64,000 nucleotides of DNA from Lichenihabitans psoromatis (GCF_004323635.1 NZ_CP036515.1:2667501-2731500), one strand, 5' to 3'. Positions 1 through 8,969 are shown, counted from the stretch's first letter. Notes: a model not told the origin generated them from the sequence alone. Numbers and translations: made by a program.

Positions 1-338
1 ATTGCAGCATCGGCACAAGTGGCTCCTTCGAGGGACGTAACCTGAAGGTGCCGCGCCAGGATCACGTCGGCCGCTCCGGCACGCTGGCGATCCGCCCTGA
101 GCATATGTCGGTGGCGTGCGGCCCCGCGCCCGACCGCAACGGCGTTCCGGCCCTCGTGAAAGCCACCACTTACCTCGGCTCGGCGACGCGGCTCGGCCTT
201 TCGACCGCGAGCGGGACGGCCTTGACCGTCACGTTGCCGACCGACGTTGCCGCAACCGCGCTCACGAACGGCCCCGATCTCTGGGTCACCTGGCCCGCCG
301 ACAAGGGCTTTCTTCTGCCGGAAGAAAGCCATGCTTGA
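1..338 (+). CDS. ABC transporter ATP-binding protein, C-terminal end (partial)
   Basis: Only the last ~112 codons are in the window; the frame is open from the first bases. The visible part holds an IRPEHM motif, typical of the TOBE domain that follows the ATPase domain in PotA/FbpC-type importers, and ends 25 bases before the next gene. The nucleotide-binding domain (Walker A/B, signature) lies outside the window, so the call rests on the TOBE-like tail and on the binding protein and two permeases that follow. Role inferred: energising import of the operon's substrate on the inner face of the membrane. Confidence 0.75.
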   Translation, partial: CSIGTSGSFEGRNLKVPRQDHVGRSGTLAIRPEHMSVACGPAPDRNGVPALVKATTYLGSATRLGLSTASGTALTVTLPTDVAATALTNGPDLWVTWPADKGFLLPEESHA

Positions 339-363
339 TCATTCTCGCCGAAGGAGCACGCTG

Positions 364-1479
364 ATGAACGACGCCTTTCAAAAAGACTGTCTCGAGATTC
401 TGGCCGGCAAGGTCGAGCGCGGCGAGATCAGCCGCCGCCGCTTCACGCAGATCGCCGCCATGGTGTTGGCGGGCGCGCCCCTGGCGCTCCGGGCTGGCGG
501 GGCCCGAGCGGCCGATGGGCAACTCGTGCTCGTCAATTGGGGTGGCGACGCTCTCAAAGCGTATGACGCGGCCTATGGGCAGGCGTTTCAGAAAGCCACC
601 GGCATCACGGTCAAGGAAGACGGCACGGGACCGACCGAAGGCGCCATCACGGCGCAGTTCAAAAGCGGCAAGCCGACATGGGATCTCGTTGATGCAGACC
701 CGTTCTCGGCGATCTCGCTCGGCCATCAGGGCATGATCGAGCCGATCGACTATACGGTTGTCGACAAGGCCAAGATGCGGCCCGGCTTCGCCTGGGACTA
801 CGCGGCCTCGACCTACTTCTTCTCGTATATCATTGCTTATGACGCGCAGAAGTTCGGCAAGAATCCGCCGACCGGCATGGCCGATTTCTTCGACGTGAAG
901 AAGTTCCCCGGCAAGCGCTCGATGTATAAATGGGGCGTCGGCATGTGGGAGGCGGCGCTGCTGGCTGACGGCGTCGCGCCCGAGAAACTCTATCCGCTCG
1001 ACCTCAAGCGGGCTCATGACAAGATCGCGGCCTTCAAGGAGAATGTTTCGTCCTTTTGGGGAGGCGGCGCCGAAAGCCAGCAGGTGATGCTGAGCGGCGA
1101 TGCCTCGATGGGGCTGATCTGGTCGACCCGCGCGAGCCTGCTCGACAAGGACCCAAGTGGCCAGGTCAAGTTCATCTGGGACCAGGGTCTCATCTCGCCC
1201 GGCGCGCTGGCGGTCATCAAGAACAACCCCGGCGGCAAAGCCAATGCCATGTCGTTCATCGCGAGCACCACCGATCCCAAGAAGCAACTCGTGATGTTCG
1301 ATATGCTCGGGCAGGGGCCGGCAAATCCCGCCACCGATGCGCTGATTCCCGCCGATCAGCAGAAGTATAATCCGGTCGATCCCGCCAACATGAAGAAGCA
1401 GATCGCGCTCGACATGCCCTGGTATGCCGAAAATTACGGCGCGGCGCTCGATACCTACACGAAGATCATTTCGGCCTGA
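364..1479 (+). CDS. ABC transporter substrate-binding protein (PotD-like, Tat-exported)
   Basis: A 371-residue extracytoplasmic solute-binding protein of the spermidine/putrescine-like family. The ATG at 364 is chosen because AAGGAG lies 7 bases upstream; a longer frame exists but has no such site. Residues 24-27 read RRRF, followed by a hydrophobic stretch and an ARA-type cleavage site near residue 49, a good twin-arginine signal peptide. The mature protein begins with QLVLVNWGG and has the usual alpha/beta clam-shell length. Family members bind polyamines, opines or other small cationic compounds; the ligand cannot be read from sequence. It is the second gene of the operon. Confidence 0.85.
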   Translation: MNDAFQKDCLEILAGKVERGEISRRRFTQIAAMVLAGAPLALRAGGARAADGQLVLVNWGGDALKAYDAAYGQAFQKATGITVKEDGTGPTEGAITAQFKSGKPTWDLVDADPFSAISLGHQGMIEPIDYTVVDKAKMRPGFAWDYAASTYFFSYIIAYDAQKFGKNPPTGMADFFDVKKFPGKRSMYKWGVGMWEAALLADGVAPEKLYPLDLKRAHDKIAAFKENVSSFWGGGAESQQVMLSGDASMGLIWSTRASLLDKDPSGQVKFIWDQGLISPGALAVIKNNPGGKANAMSFIASTTDPKKQLVMFDMLGQGPANPATDALIPADQQKYNPVDPANMKKQIALDMPWYAENYGAALDTYTKIISA

Positions 1480-1487
1480 CCCCTGCG

Positions 1488-1510
1488 AGCCGCCGGAGTG
1501 TCCGGCGGCT
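1488..1510 (+). terminator. Strong intra-operon hairpin after the binding-protein gene
   Basis: AGCCGCCGGA (1488-1497) and TCCGGCGGCT (1501-1510) form a perfect 10-bp stem with a 3-base loop, followed by a short pyrimidine tract. It lies 9 bases after the binding-protein stop and 52 bases before the first permease. In many ABC operons such a hairpin acts as partial terminator or mRNA stabiliser and raises binding-protein level over permeases; that role is inferred. Confidence 0.6.
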
Positions 1511-1562
1511 TGTCTTCGAAGGCCGCGACGGCCCGACAACCTAAGAGACGAACCCGAACCCG

Positions 1563-2402
1563 ATGCGAGCGTCCGCCCCGCGCCTTGCCAGTCTGCTGCT
1601 TCTCGGCCCGTTGCTGGCATTCTTGACGCTCGTCTATCTGCTGCCGTTCCTCGGCATCGCGGAATGGAGCGTCACGCTGCCGACGCCCGGCTTCGGTCAA
1701 TATGAACGGCTGACCGGGGATAGCCTCGTCCTGTCGGTGTTCCTGCGGACGTTCCGCATCTGCGCGATCGTGACGGTCGTGTCGGTCGTTTCGGCTTACG
1801 CGATCACCTACGTCTGGGTCCGCGGAAGCCGGCTGCAACGCAGCATCGCTGAACTCTGCATCCTGATCCCGTTCTGGATCTCGGTCCTGACCCGCGCGTT
1901 CGGCTGGCTGGCGCTGCTCTCGAACCGAGGCCTCATCAACGCGTGGTTGATGGGCGCGGGGTTGATCGACAGTCCACTCCAACTCTCCCGCAACGAAGCC
2001 AGCGTCATTCTCGGCATGACGCATGTGCTGATCCCCTTCGCAGTCTTCCCGCTCGCCTCGGCCATGCGCGCGGTGGACGAGCGCGTGCTGTTGGCCGCAC
2101 GCGGCTTGGGGGCATCGCGCCTGCGGATTTTCTGGTCGGTGTTTCTACCGATGACGGCGTCGGGCGTCATCGGGGCGGGGCTGATCGTCTTCGTCTTCAC
2201 GCTCGGCTTCTTCGTGACCCCCGCAATCCTGGGCGGCGGGCGCAGCATCATGGTGGCCGAACTCGTTTATCTCCGCATGTTCCAAAGCCCCGATTGGGGT
2301 CTCGGCGCCGCCGTTAGCGTCGTGCTGGTGTTGATCGTCGGCATCCTGATGGCGTTGCTGTTCAGGTTGGCGCGCCCGGCCTTGATGGGGAGCGCGCGGT
2401 GA
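1563..2402 (+). CDS. ABC transporter permease (PotB-like)
   Basis: A 279-residue inner-membrane permease with about six hydrophobic segments. The cytoplasmic EAA loop is visible around residues 174-200 (AARGLGAS followed by FLPMTASG), which docks onto the ATPase. An N-terminal hydrophobic segment precedes a periplasmic stretch, as in PotB. Its stop overlaps the next permease start (GTGA), which indicates translational coupling. It works with the binding protein upstream and the ATPase at the window edge. Confidence 0.85.
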   Translation: MRASAPRLASLLLLGPLLAFLTLVYLLPFLGIAEWSVTLPTPGFGQYERLTGDSLVLSVFLRTFRICAIVTVVSVVSAYAITYVWVRGSRLQRSIAELCILIPFWISVLTRAFGWLALLSNRGLINAWLMGAGLIDSPLQLSRNEASVILGMTHVLIPFAVFPLASAMRAVDERVLLAARGLGASRLRIFWSVFLPMTASGVIGAGLIVFVFTLGFFVTPAILGGGRSIMVAELVYLRMFQSPDWGLGAAVSVVLVLIVGILMALLFRLARPALMGSAR

Positions 2403-3199
2403 TTCAGCGCCCCGGACCCATCGCGCTCATTCTGGCGGCCTTTGTGGCGGCGTTTCTGTTGCTGCCTCTGCTCGCGGTGGTGCCGATTTCGTTTACGCCG
2501 GCGCGCTTCCTCACCATGCCGAAGGGCGAACTATCGCTGATCCATTACCGCGACCTGATCGACAATCCGGACTGGCGCCGCAGCATGCTGCTGAGCCTTC
2601 GCATTGGTATCGTCAGCAGCGTGGTGGCCACCAGCTTGGCGCTGGCCTTCGGGCTCGGCATCTGGATGTTTCAACCGCGCTTTGCGGCGCTGCTGGTCGG
2701 CATCGTGCTGCTGCCCATGATCGTGCCGCCCGTCGTGTCGGCCATGGTGCTGTATTTCTTTCTCACCTCGCTGTCGCAGATCAACGATCTCGTCGGCTAC
2801 GACACGTGGCTCGGCGTCACGCTCGCGCATGTCGTCATGATCGTGCCGTTCGCGCTGGTGCTGATCCTGGTCGCCTTGGCGCAGGTCGACCGGCGCATCG
2901 ATCTGGCGGCGCGCGGGCTCGGCGCGACGATCAGCCAGCGCGTGTTCGGCATCATCCTGCCCAACATTCGTTTCGGCGTGCTGACCGCAGCCCTGATGGC
3001 CTTCGTGCTGTCCTGGGAGGAGATCGGCGTCACGCTTTTCGTCACCAGCGTCAATGCCATCACGCTCCCCCGCATGATGTGGATGGGCGTGCACGACAAT
3101 ATCGATCCCGCGATCGCTGCCATTTCGGTGGTGCTGATCGTCATCACGACCCTGGCGCTGACCGGCCGCATGCTGCTGCAGCGTCAACACCCCGCATGA
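2399..3199 (+). CDS. ABC transporter permease (PotC-like)
   Basis: A 266-residue second permease subunit of the same importer. The GTG start lies inside the stop region of the first permease (4-base overlap). It has six predicted membrane segments and an EAA loop (LAARGLGATISQ, followed by ILPNIRFG). Length and layout match PotC. Substrate unknown; 24 bases separate it from the enzyme genes that follow, so transport and catabolism are probably co-transcribed. Confidence 0.85.
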   Translation: MIQRPGPIALILAAFVAAFLLLPLLAVVPISFTPARFLTMPKGELSLIHYRDLIDNPDWRRSMLLSLRIGIVSSVVATSLALAFGLGIWMFQPRFAALLVGIVLLPMIVPPVVSAMVLYFFLTSLSQINDLVGYDTWLGVTLAHVVMIVPFALVLILVALAQVDRRIDLAARGLGATISQRVFGIILPNIRFGVLTAALMAFVLSWEEIGVTLFVTSVNAITLPRMMWMGVHDNIDPAIAAISVVLIVITTLALTGRMLLQRQHPA

Positions 3200-3223
3200 A
3201 CACACGCCAAGACGAGGCCCCCC

Positions 3224-4243
3224 ATGGATGAAGTCTTCGGCCGCCGCGACATGATCGCCCCGGCCCGATTGAAAGCTCTCAGCATCAAATCCGATGCGCG
3301 AGGCTTTCGGCAGCTCGGAACCCATCTTGGGGCGCTCGCTGTCACCGGGACGGCGCTGGCCTCGACGTGGGGGACGTGGTGGGCCGTGCTGCCGTTTCTG
3401 CTACACGGCACGCTGATCAACTTCCTATACGCGGGGCAACACGAACTCAGTCATTGGACCGTGTTTCGAACCAAAAAGCTCAACGAGATCTTCGGCCGGC
3501 TCTTCGGTTTCGTGCTGATCTACCCGCGCGACTTCGATCAGATCCAGCATTTCGCCCATCACCGCTACACGCAGGATTGGGAGGGCGACGGGGAACTCAC
3601 GCGCGATCGTTACACGCTGACGTCCTATCTGCTCTGGGTGCTTGGCCCGACCTATTGGTACACGCGCGTGCGGCGCGTCATCCGTTTCGCACTCGGCATC
3701 GTGACCGAGCCGTATATTCCGGAGGGTCGCAAGCCCGAGGTCATCCGCGAGGCGCGATGGCATGTGGCCGGCTATGCCGCGATCGCGGCGCTGTCGATCG
3801 CGACTGGGAGCTGGCTGGCGATCGAGCTTTGGCTGCTGCCGATGCTGGCCTTGAAGCCGGTGCATCAATTGCAGAACACGATCGAGCATCTCGGTCTGCC
3901 GCATGTCGACACTATCGTGCAGAATACGCGATCGACCCGCACCAATGCGGTGATGCGCTGGATGGCGTGGAACATGCAGTACCACACGGCCCATCATGCC
4001 TTTCCGGGTGTGCCCTGCTATCAATTGCCGACGCTGCACCAGGAGATCTTCGTCGAGAAAGGCCGCAAGCCCCCGACGATGTCCTATCTGGCGTTTCAAT
4101 GGGCGGTGGTCCGCGCTTTCTGGAACGGTCGCACCGAAGCCGATTACCCCGATGACGCGATCTGGATCAGCGACGACACCGATCTCGAGCCGGTCGCCCC
4201 GCGCGTGCGAAATGCCAGCGGCAATCCCGCAAAGCAAGGCTGA
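3224..4243 (+). CDS. Fatty acid desaturase-family diiron membrane enzyme
   Basis: A 339-residue membrane protein with the three histidine clusters of the desaturase/hydroxylase superfamily: HELSH at residues 73-77, HFAHH near 109-113, and HTAHH near 254-258, plus hydrophobic pairs between them. These histidines bind a diiron centre that uses O2 to desaturate or hydroxylate a substrate. The family covers acyl desaturases, alkane/xylene hydroxylases and carotenoid enzymes, so specificity is open. Position between an importer and soluble catabolic enzymes argues for a role on the imported compound rather than on membrane lipids; that is inference. Confidence 0.8.
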   Translation: MDEVFGRRDMIAPARLKALSIKSDARGFRQLGTHLGALAVTGTALASTWGTWWAVLPFLLHGTLINFLYAGQHELSHWTVFRTKKLNEIFGRLFGFVLIYPRDFDQIQHFAHHRYTQDWEGDGELTRDRYTLTSYLLWVLGPTYWYTRVRRVIRFALGIVTEPYIPEGRKPEVIREARWHVAGYAAIAALSIATGSWLAIELWLLPMLALKPVHQLQNTIEHLGLPHVDTIVQNTRSTRTNAVMRWMAWNMQYHTAHHAFPGVPCYQLPTLHQEIFVEKGRKPPTMSYLAFQWAVVRAFWNGRTEADYPDDAIWISDDTDLEPVAPRVRNASGNPAKQG

Positions 4244-4245
4244 CG

Positions 4246-5100
4246 ATGCCCTTGCGGATCTATCAGTCTTTGTGGGCGACCGAGCAGCGACGACCCGGCG
4301 TGCCGGAGCGTCCCGTGGCCGAACGGTTCGATCGTGTCCGCGACGCCGGCTTCGACGGCATGGCGATCGACCTCGGCGCCATGGATCTCGAGGCGGCGCT
4401 TGCGGTCGTGCCCGAATTTGACCGCACGGGGCTGAAAGGGCTGCTGACCGCCTTTCCGACCTCCATCGAGGATCTGCGGCCGGCGTTGCGGCTCGCGCGT
4501 GACATCGGCTCGCCGTTCTGCATCGTGATCGGGCGGGTGATGCCGCTTGCGGTCGCAGACATGATCCCGGTGATCCGGGGCTGGCTGGCGATTGCGGCGG
4601 AGGAGGGCGTGCCGTTGCAGTTTGAAACGCACCGCAACTGCATCACCAACGACCTCTTTTCGACCCTGCTGTTGATGGACGCCATTCCCGAGATGCGCCT
4701 CAGCGCGGACCTGTCGCATTACGTGGTCGACCGCGAGATGATGCAGCCGATCACGTCGGACTATCAGGATTATGTGGGCCGCATCCTCGATCGATCGGAC
4801 TCCTTTCAAGGCCGGGTCGCCAATCGCTGCCAGGTCCAGCTGCCGCTGCATTTCCCGCAGCATCGCGTCTGGATCGAGACGTTTCGCGCCTGGTGGAGGC
4901 AGGGGTTTCAGAGCTGGCAGACCCGCTTCGCGCCGGACGCGGATTGCATCTTTCTCTGCGAACTCGGCCCGCGCGATTATGCGATCACGGACCAGAACGG
5001 GGACGAACTCTCCGACCGCTGGGCCGAGGCGCTTTTGCTGAAACAGTGGGCGCAGGCCGATTGGACGGGCGCGCTCGCCACCGACATGATGCGGCAATGA
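4246..5100 (+). CDS. Sugar phosphate isomerase/epimerase-like TIM-barrel protein
   Basis: 284 residues, starting 2 bases after the desaturase stop. The sequence fits the AP-endonuclease-2/xylose-isomerase-like TIM barrel: candidate metal ligands are E127 (FETHR), D155 and H158 (SADLSHYV), H202 and E239 (LCELGPRDY). Such enzymes isomerise or epimerise sugars, inosose or hydroxypyruvate-like compounds. Substrate is unknown. The C-terminal part contains several Trp residues and a long WWRQGFQSW stretch that may shape the pocket. Its place in the operon links it to the imported compound. Confidence 0.7.
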   Translation: MPLRIYQSLWATEQRRPGVPERPVAERFDRVRDAGFDGMAIDLGAMDLEAALAVVPEFDRTGLKGLLTAFPTSIEDLRPALRLARDIGSPFCIVIGRVMPLAVADMIPVIRGWLAIAAEEGVPLQFETHRNCITNDLFSTLLLMDAIPEMRLSADLSHYVVDREMMQPITSDYQDYVGRILDRSDSFQGRVANRCQVQLPLHFPQHRVWIETFRAWWRQGFQSWQTRFAPDADCIFLCELGPRDYAITDQNGDELSDRWAEALLLKQWAQADWTGALATDMMRQ

Positions 5101-5110
5101 GGTTGATCCG

Positions 5111-5872
5111 ATGACGGTCACGACACTGAATATCGAGGCTCGGTCCGCCGAGTGGGAGCAACGGGTGGAACTCGCTGCCTGCTACCGGCTGCTCGCGCAT
5201 TATAAGATGACCGACCTGATCTACACCCACTCGACCGTGCGCGTGCCGGGCGAGCCGGGCCACTTTCTGATCAATCCCTACGGCTACCGCTGGGAGGAGA
5301 TCACCGCCTCCTCGCTGGTCAAGATCGACGTTGACGGCAACAAGGTCGGCGACAGCCCGCATCGCGTCAATCCGGCCGGCTTCACGATCCATAGCGCCGT
5401 CCATATGGCGCGCCACGACGCGGCCTGCGTGATCCACACCCATACGCGCGCCGGCATGGCCGTCTCTGTCACCAAGGATGGGCTGATGCCGCTCAGCCAG
5501 ATCGCGCTGCAGTTCTATGGTCGGCTGGGGACCCACGACTATGAGGGGATCGCGCTCGATCTCGACGAGCGGCAGCGCATCATCACGGATCTCGGCTCGT
5601 TTTGCGGGGTCATTCTTCGAAACCACGGCCTGTTGACGGTCGGCCGGACCGTCGCCGAAGCCTTCAGCCTCATGTTCTATCTCAACATGGCCTGCGAGGT
5701 GCAGGTCGCGACACTGTCGATGGGCACACCCCTCGTGATCCCGCCCAAGGAGGTCTGCGAGCGCGTCGGCGCGCAGTACGACCAGATGGCTTTCGACGAC
5801 GGCGACCTCAAGCTCGAATGGGCCGCGCATCTCCGCCTGCTCGACACGCTCGATCCGTCCTATCGATCGTAA
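5111..5872 (+). CDS. Class II aldolase/adducin family protein
   Basis: 253 residues. The zinc-site pattern of class II aldolases is visible: HTHTRAG with H109 and H111, and RNHGLLTVG with H172. These enzymes cleave or decarboxylate hydroxylated acids or sugar phosphates with an enolate intermediate. GAGGTTG before the ATG at 5111 supports the start. This belongs to the adducin-like subgroup, often found near oxygenases, rather than to clear fuculose-phosphate aldolases. Substrate unknown. Confidence 0.75.
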   Translation: MTVTTLNIEARSAEWEQRVELAACYRLLAHYKMTDLIYTHSTVRVPGEPGHFLINPYGYRWEEITASSLVKIDVDGNKVGDSPHRVNPAGFTIHSAVHMARHDAACVIHTHTRAGMAVSVTKDGLMPLSQIALQFYGRLGTHDYEGIALDLDERQRIITDLGSFCGVILRNHGLLTVGRTVAEAFSLMFYLNMACEVQVATLSMGTPLVIPPKEVCERVGAQYDQMAFDDGDLKLEWAAHLRLLDTLDPSYRS

Positions 5873-5905
5873 GCCCGCCGCCCATCCTCCAGCCTCGGAA
5901 CTCCC

Positions 5906-6979
5906 ATGAGCCAGATTGTCCAGACCGACTTCGATTGGACGCTTCCCTCGCGCGACTACCGCGACCCGGCCGTCTACGAGCGCGAGCGGCAGGAGATCTT
6001 CGCTCGTAACTGGATGTTGTTCTCCTGGTCGGAGCGTTTGAAGCAGCCGGGCGATTACGTGACCGGCACCGTCGCGGGCTATCCGGTCTTCGTCATCCGC
6101 GATGACGCGGGCGGCATACGGGCGTTCCACAACGTCTGCCGGCATCGCGGGGCGCAGCTGTTGACCGAGGAGAGCGGTCATTGCGGCAAGCTCGTCGTGT
6201 GCCCCTACCATAGCTGGAGCTACACACGCGCGGGGCGGCTTAACAAAGCGAGCGACTTCGGCTCCGACGCGACGTTCGATCCGGAGGCCTGGAGCCTCTA
6301 CGCGATCGACGCCGAAGAATGGCGCGGTTTGATCTTCGTGCGGCTGAAGGCCGGCGGCCCGACCCTCGTGGAATGGCTCGGACCCATCCATGCGATGGCC
6401 GAAAGCTATCCGCTCGAGCAGCAGCATTATTTCATGTCGAAGAACCGCGATTGTGCGGTGGACTGGAAGACCTATGGCGAGAATTATCTCGAATGCTACC
6501 ATTGCCGGACGATGCATCCGGGGCTCTGTGCCGCCATGGATATCGAGAATTACCGGATCGACACCTATCAGAAGGAGCGGTTCTTTCACCTGCACGCGCC
6601 CAAGCGCGAAGGCGGCCTGACGCGCGGCCTGTATTTCTACCGCTTCCCGTTCCTGATGCTGAACCTCTACGACTGGGGCAGTTCCATCGCGACGATCGAG
6701 CCGCTCGGACCCGGGCGGATCAAGCATATCAACTGGTATTTCTTCAACGACGTGTCGCCCGATAAGGCCGAGGAGAACCGCAAGTCCGTCGCATGGTCGG
6801 CCGAGATCGTGTCGGAGGACCTCGACATCATCACGGGCGTGCAGCGCAATCTCGATGCCGGTATATACGAGCGCGGCCCGTTGTCGCCGAAATACGAGAC
6901 GGCCGTGAAGGGCTTCCAGGACATGGTCCGCGAGGACCTTGGCGCTCCGCGCCCCCTGCACAGCATCGCGGCCGAGTGA
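5906..6979 (+). CDS. Rieske non-heme iron oxygenase, alpha subunit (quaternary-amine type)
   Basis: 357 residues. The Rieske [2Fe-2S] ligands are C78, H80, C99 and H102 (CRHRG and CPYHSW). The catalytic domain has ENYLECYHCRTMHPG with H199 and H204 as iron ligands and E196 at the bridging position. The spacing E-x2-H-x4-H and the use of Glu instead of Asp match carnitine oxygenase CntA and glycine-betaine/stachydrine demethylases. The reaction would be O2-dependent oxidation of a C-N or N-methyl carbon. No dedicated reductase lies in the operon; electrons must come from elsewhere, or from the flavoprotein downstream. Substrate not determined. Confidence 0.85.
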   Translation: MSQIVQTDFDWTLPSRDYRDPAVYERERQEIFARNWMLFSWSERLKQPGDYVTGTVAGYPVFVIRDDAGGIRAFHNVCRHRGAQLLTEESGHCGKLVVCPYHSWSYTRAGRLNKASDFGSDATFDPEAWSLYAIDAEEWRGLIFVRLKAGGPTLVEWLGPIHAMAESYPLEQQHYFMSKNRDCAVDWKTYGENYLECYHCRTMHPGLCAAMDIENYRIDTYQKERFFHLHAPKREGGLTRGLYFYRFPFLMLNLYDWGSSIATIEPLGPGRIKHINWYFFNDVSPDKAEENRKSVAWSAEIVSEDLDIITGVQRNLDAGIYERGPLSPKYETAVKGFQDMVREDLGAPRPLHSIAAE

Positions 6980-7013
6980 TGCGGGCGTCGAAACGGCCGC
7001 GCCGGGTTGCCCG

Positions 7014-8969
7014 ATGACGGCGTCGCTCGCCCATCTTTACAGCCCGCTGACCATCCGGCGGACCACGATCAAGAACCGGATCATGTCGACCGGGCATGAC
7101 ACGACGCTGCCCACCGCCTTCGTGCCGAACGATGCGCTGGTGGCCTACCAGACCGCCAGGGCCGAAGGCGGCGCGGGCCTGATCGTGATCCAGGTCGCGG
7201 GCGTGCACGAGACGGCGCGCTACACCTCCCATCTGCTGATGGCGACGAGCGACGCTTGCATTCCGGGCTATCGACGGCTCGCCGAAGCCTGCCATGCTCA
7301 GGGCGCGACCGTGTTCGGCCAGTTGTTTCATCCCGGTCGCGAGATCATGGAAACCGCCGAAGGGACGGCCCCGGTCGCCTATGCGCCGTCTGCGGTGCCC
7401 AATCAGCGCTTCCACGTGATGCCGCGCGCCATGAGCCGCGTGATGATCGACGAGATCGTCGAGGGGTTCGGCGCCGCCGCCGCGCGGCTGGAAGCCGCCG
7501 GGCTCGATGGGGTCGAGGTCGTCGGCAGCCATGGCTACCTGCCGGCCCAGTTCGTCAATCCGCGTGTCAACATACGCGACGACCTCTATGGCGGCAGTTT
7601 CGACAACCGGCTCCGCTTCATCCGGGACGTGGTGGCTGCCATCCGCCGTGTGACGGGGCCGGATTTCGTCGTTGGGTTGCGGTTCAGCGCTGAGGATTCT
7701 GACCTGCACGGCTTGACGGCCGAGGAAGTTCTCGCCGTTTTGAAGGCCCTCGACGGCAGCTTCGATTATTTCAATCTGACGGTCGGCTCTTCCGCGAGCT
7801 TCGGCGGGGCGCTGCATATCGCGCCCGCCATGGCGTTCGCCAGCGGCTATGGAGCGCCGGCCGCTGCTGCAATCAAGCGACAGGTGTCGACACCCGTGTT
7901 CTACACCGGCCGCGTGAACCAGCCGCAGGATGCCGACCGGCTGATCGCGAGAGGCGAGGCCGACATGGTCGGCATGACGCGCGCGCTGATTTGCGATCCG
8001 GAGATGCCCAACAAAGCCGAGCAAAACCGCTTCGACGATATCCGCGCCTGCATCGCCTGCAACCAGGCCTGCATCGGGCATTTTCAGCTCGGCGTTCCGA
8101 TCTCCTGCATCCAACACCCGGAAACCGGTCGCGAATTGCGCTACGGCCGTATCGAACCGGCTGGGCATCGCAAGCGGGTGCTGGTTGCAGGGGGCGGCCC
8201 GGGCGGCCTCAAAGCCGCTGCGGTGGCGGCGTCACGCGGCCATGAGGTGACGCTCTACGAGGCGTCCGATCGGCTCGGCGGCCAAGCCTTGCTGGCGCAA
8301 TTGCTGCCACGCCGGAGCGAGTTCGGTGGCATTGTCACCAACCTGACGCACGAAGCCGAGCAGGCCGGTGTCCGCATCGTCAAGCGCACCCGCGTCGACG
8401 CCGACCTCGTTGGGCGCGAGAAGCCCGATGCGATCATCCTTGCGACCGGCGCCTTGCCGCGCCGACCCGAGGTGCCGGGCGCAGAAAGCGCGCATGTGGT
8501 CGATGCGTGGCAGGTGCTGCGCGACCAGGTCAACGTCGGCGCCTCCGTGCTGGTGGCGGATTGGCGCTGCGATTGGATCGGCATGGGCGTGGCGGAAAAA
8601 CTCGCCCGCGCCGGCTGCAAGGTGAGGCTCGCGGTCACCGGCTATATGCCCGGCCAGCGCATCCAATCCTACGTGCGGGACCAGTGGGCCGGCGTGCTGC
8701 ATGATCTCGGCATCGAGGTCATCCCCTATGCCGAACTCTACGGCGTCGATGCCGACACGGTCTATCTCTCTCATGTCTCGGGCAAAACGCCGATCATCGT
8801 GGACGGGATCGACACGCTGGTGCTGTCGCTCGGCCACGACGCTGAGACGACGCTCGAGGCACAGCTCGGCGGTTTCGACGGCGCTCTTCATGTGATCGGC
8901 GATTGCATGACCCCGCGCACCGCTGAGGAAGCGGTGCTGGAGGGCTTAAGGGCCGCCTGGGAGCTCTGA
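7014..8969 (+). CDS. NADH:flavin oxidoreductase/FAD-dependent dehydrogenase (TMADH / N-methylproline demethylase type)
   Basis: 651 residues. The N-terminal half is an Old Yellow Enzyme FMN barrel (residues ~8-335, with LFHPGRE). Cysteines near residues 346, 349, 353 and 365 form a C-x2-C-x3-C-x11-C 4Fe-4S motif. The C-terminal half starts with a dinucleotide fold (VLVAGGGPGGLKAA). This layout is shared by trimethylamine, dimethylamine and histamine dehydrogenases, N-methylproline demethylase and 2,4-dienoyl-CoA reductase. The ATG at 7014 is chosen because an upstream ATG at 6939 would overlap the Rieske gene by 41 bases. Last gene of the operon. Confidence 0.85.
   Translation: MTASLAHLYSPLTIRRTTIKNRIMSTGHDTTLPTAFVPNDALVAYQTARAEGGAGLIVIQVAGVHETARYTSHLLMATSDACIPGYRRLAEACHAQGATVFGQLFHPGREIMETAEGTAPVAYAPSAVPNQRFHVMPRAMSRVMIDEIVEGFGAAAARLEAAGLDGVEVVGSHGYLPAQFVNPRVNIRDDLYGGSFDNRLRFIRDVVAAIRRVTGPDFVVGLRFSAEDSDLHGLTAEEVLAVLKALDGSFDYFNLTVGSSASFGGALHIAPAMAFASGYGAPAAAAIKRQVSTPVFYTGRVNQPQDADRLIARGEADMVGMTRALICDPEMPNKAEQNRFDDIRACIACNQACIGHFQLGVPISCIQHPETGRELRYGRIEPAGHRKRVLVAGGGPGGLKAAAVAASRGHEVTLYEASDRLGGQALLAQLLPRRSEFGGIVTNLTHEAEQAGVRIVKRTRVDADLVGREKPDAIILATGALPRRPEVPGAESAHVVDAWQVLRDQVNVGASVLVADWRCDWIGMGVAEKLARAGCKVRLAVTGYMPGQRIQSYVRDQWAGVLHDLGIEVIPYAELYGVDADTVYLSHVSGKTPIIVDGIDTLVLSLGHDAETTLEAQLGGFDGALHVIGDCMTPRTAEEAVLEGLRAAWEL

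Noticed and set aside
286..1620. Long minus-strand frame opposite the binding-protein gene
   Set aside because: Arg/Gly-rich translation without motifs; the plus-strand frame is a clear Tat-exported binding protein.
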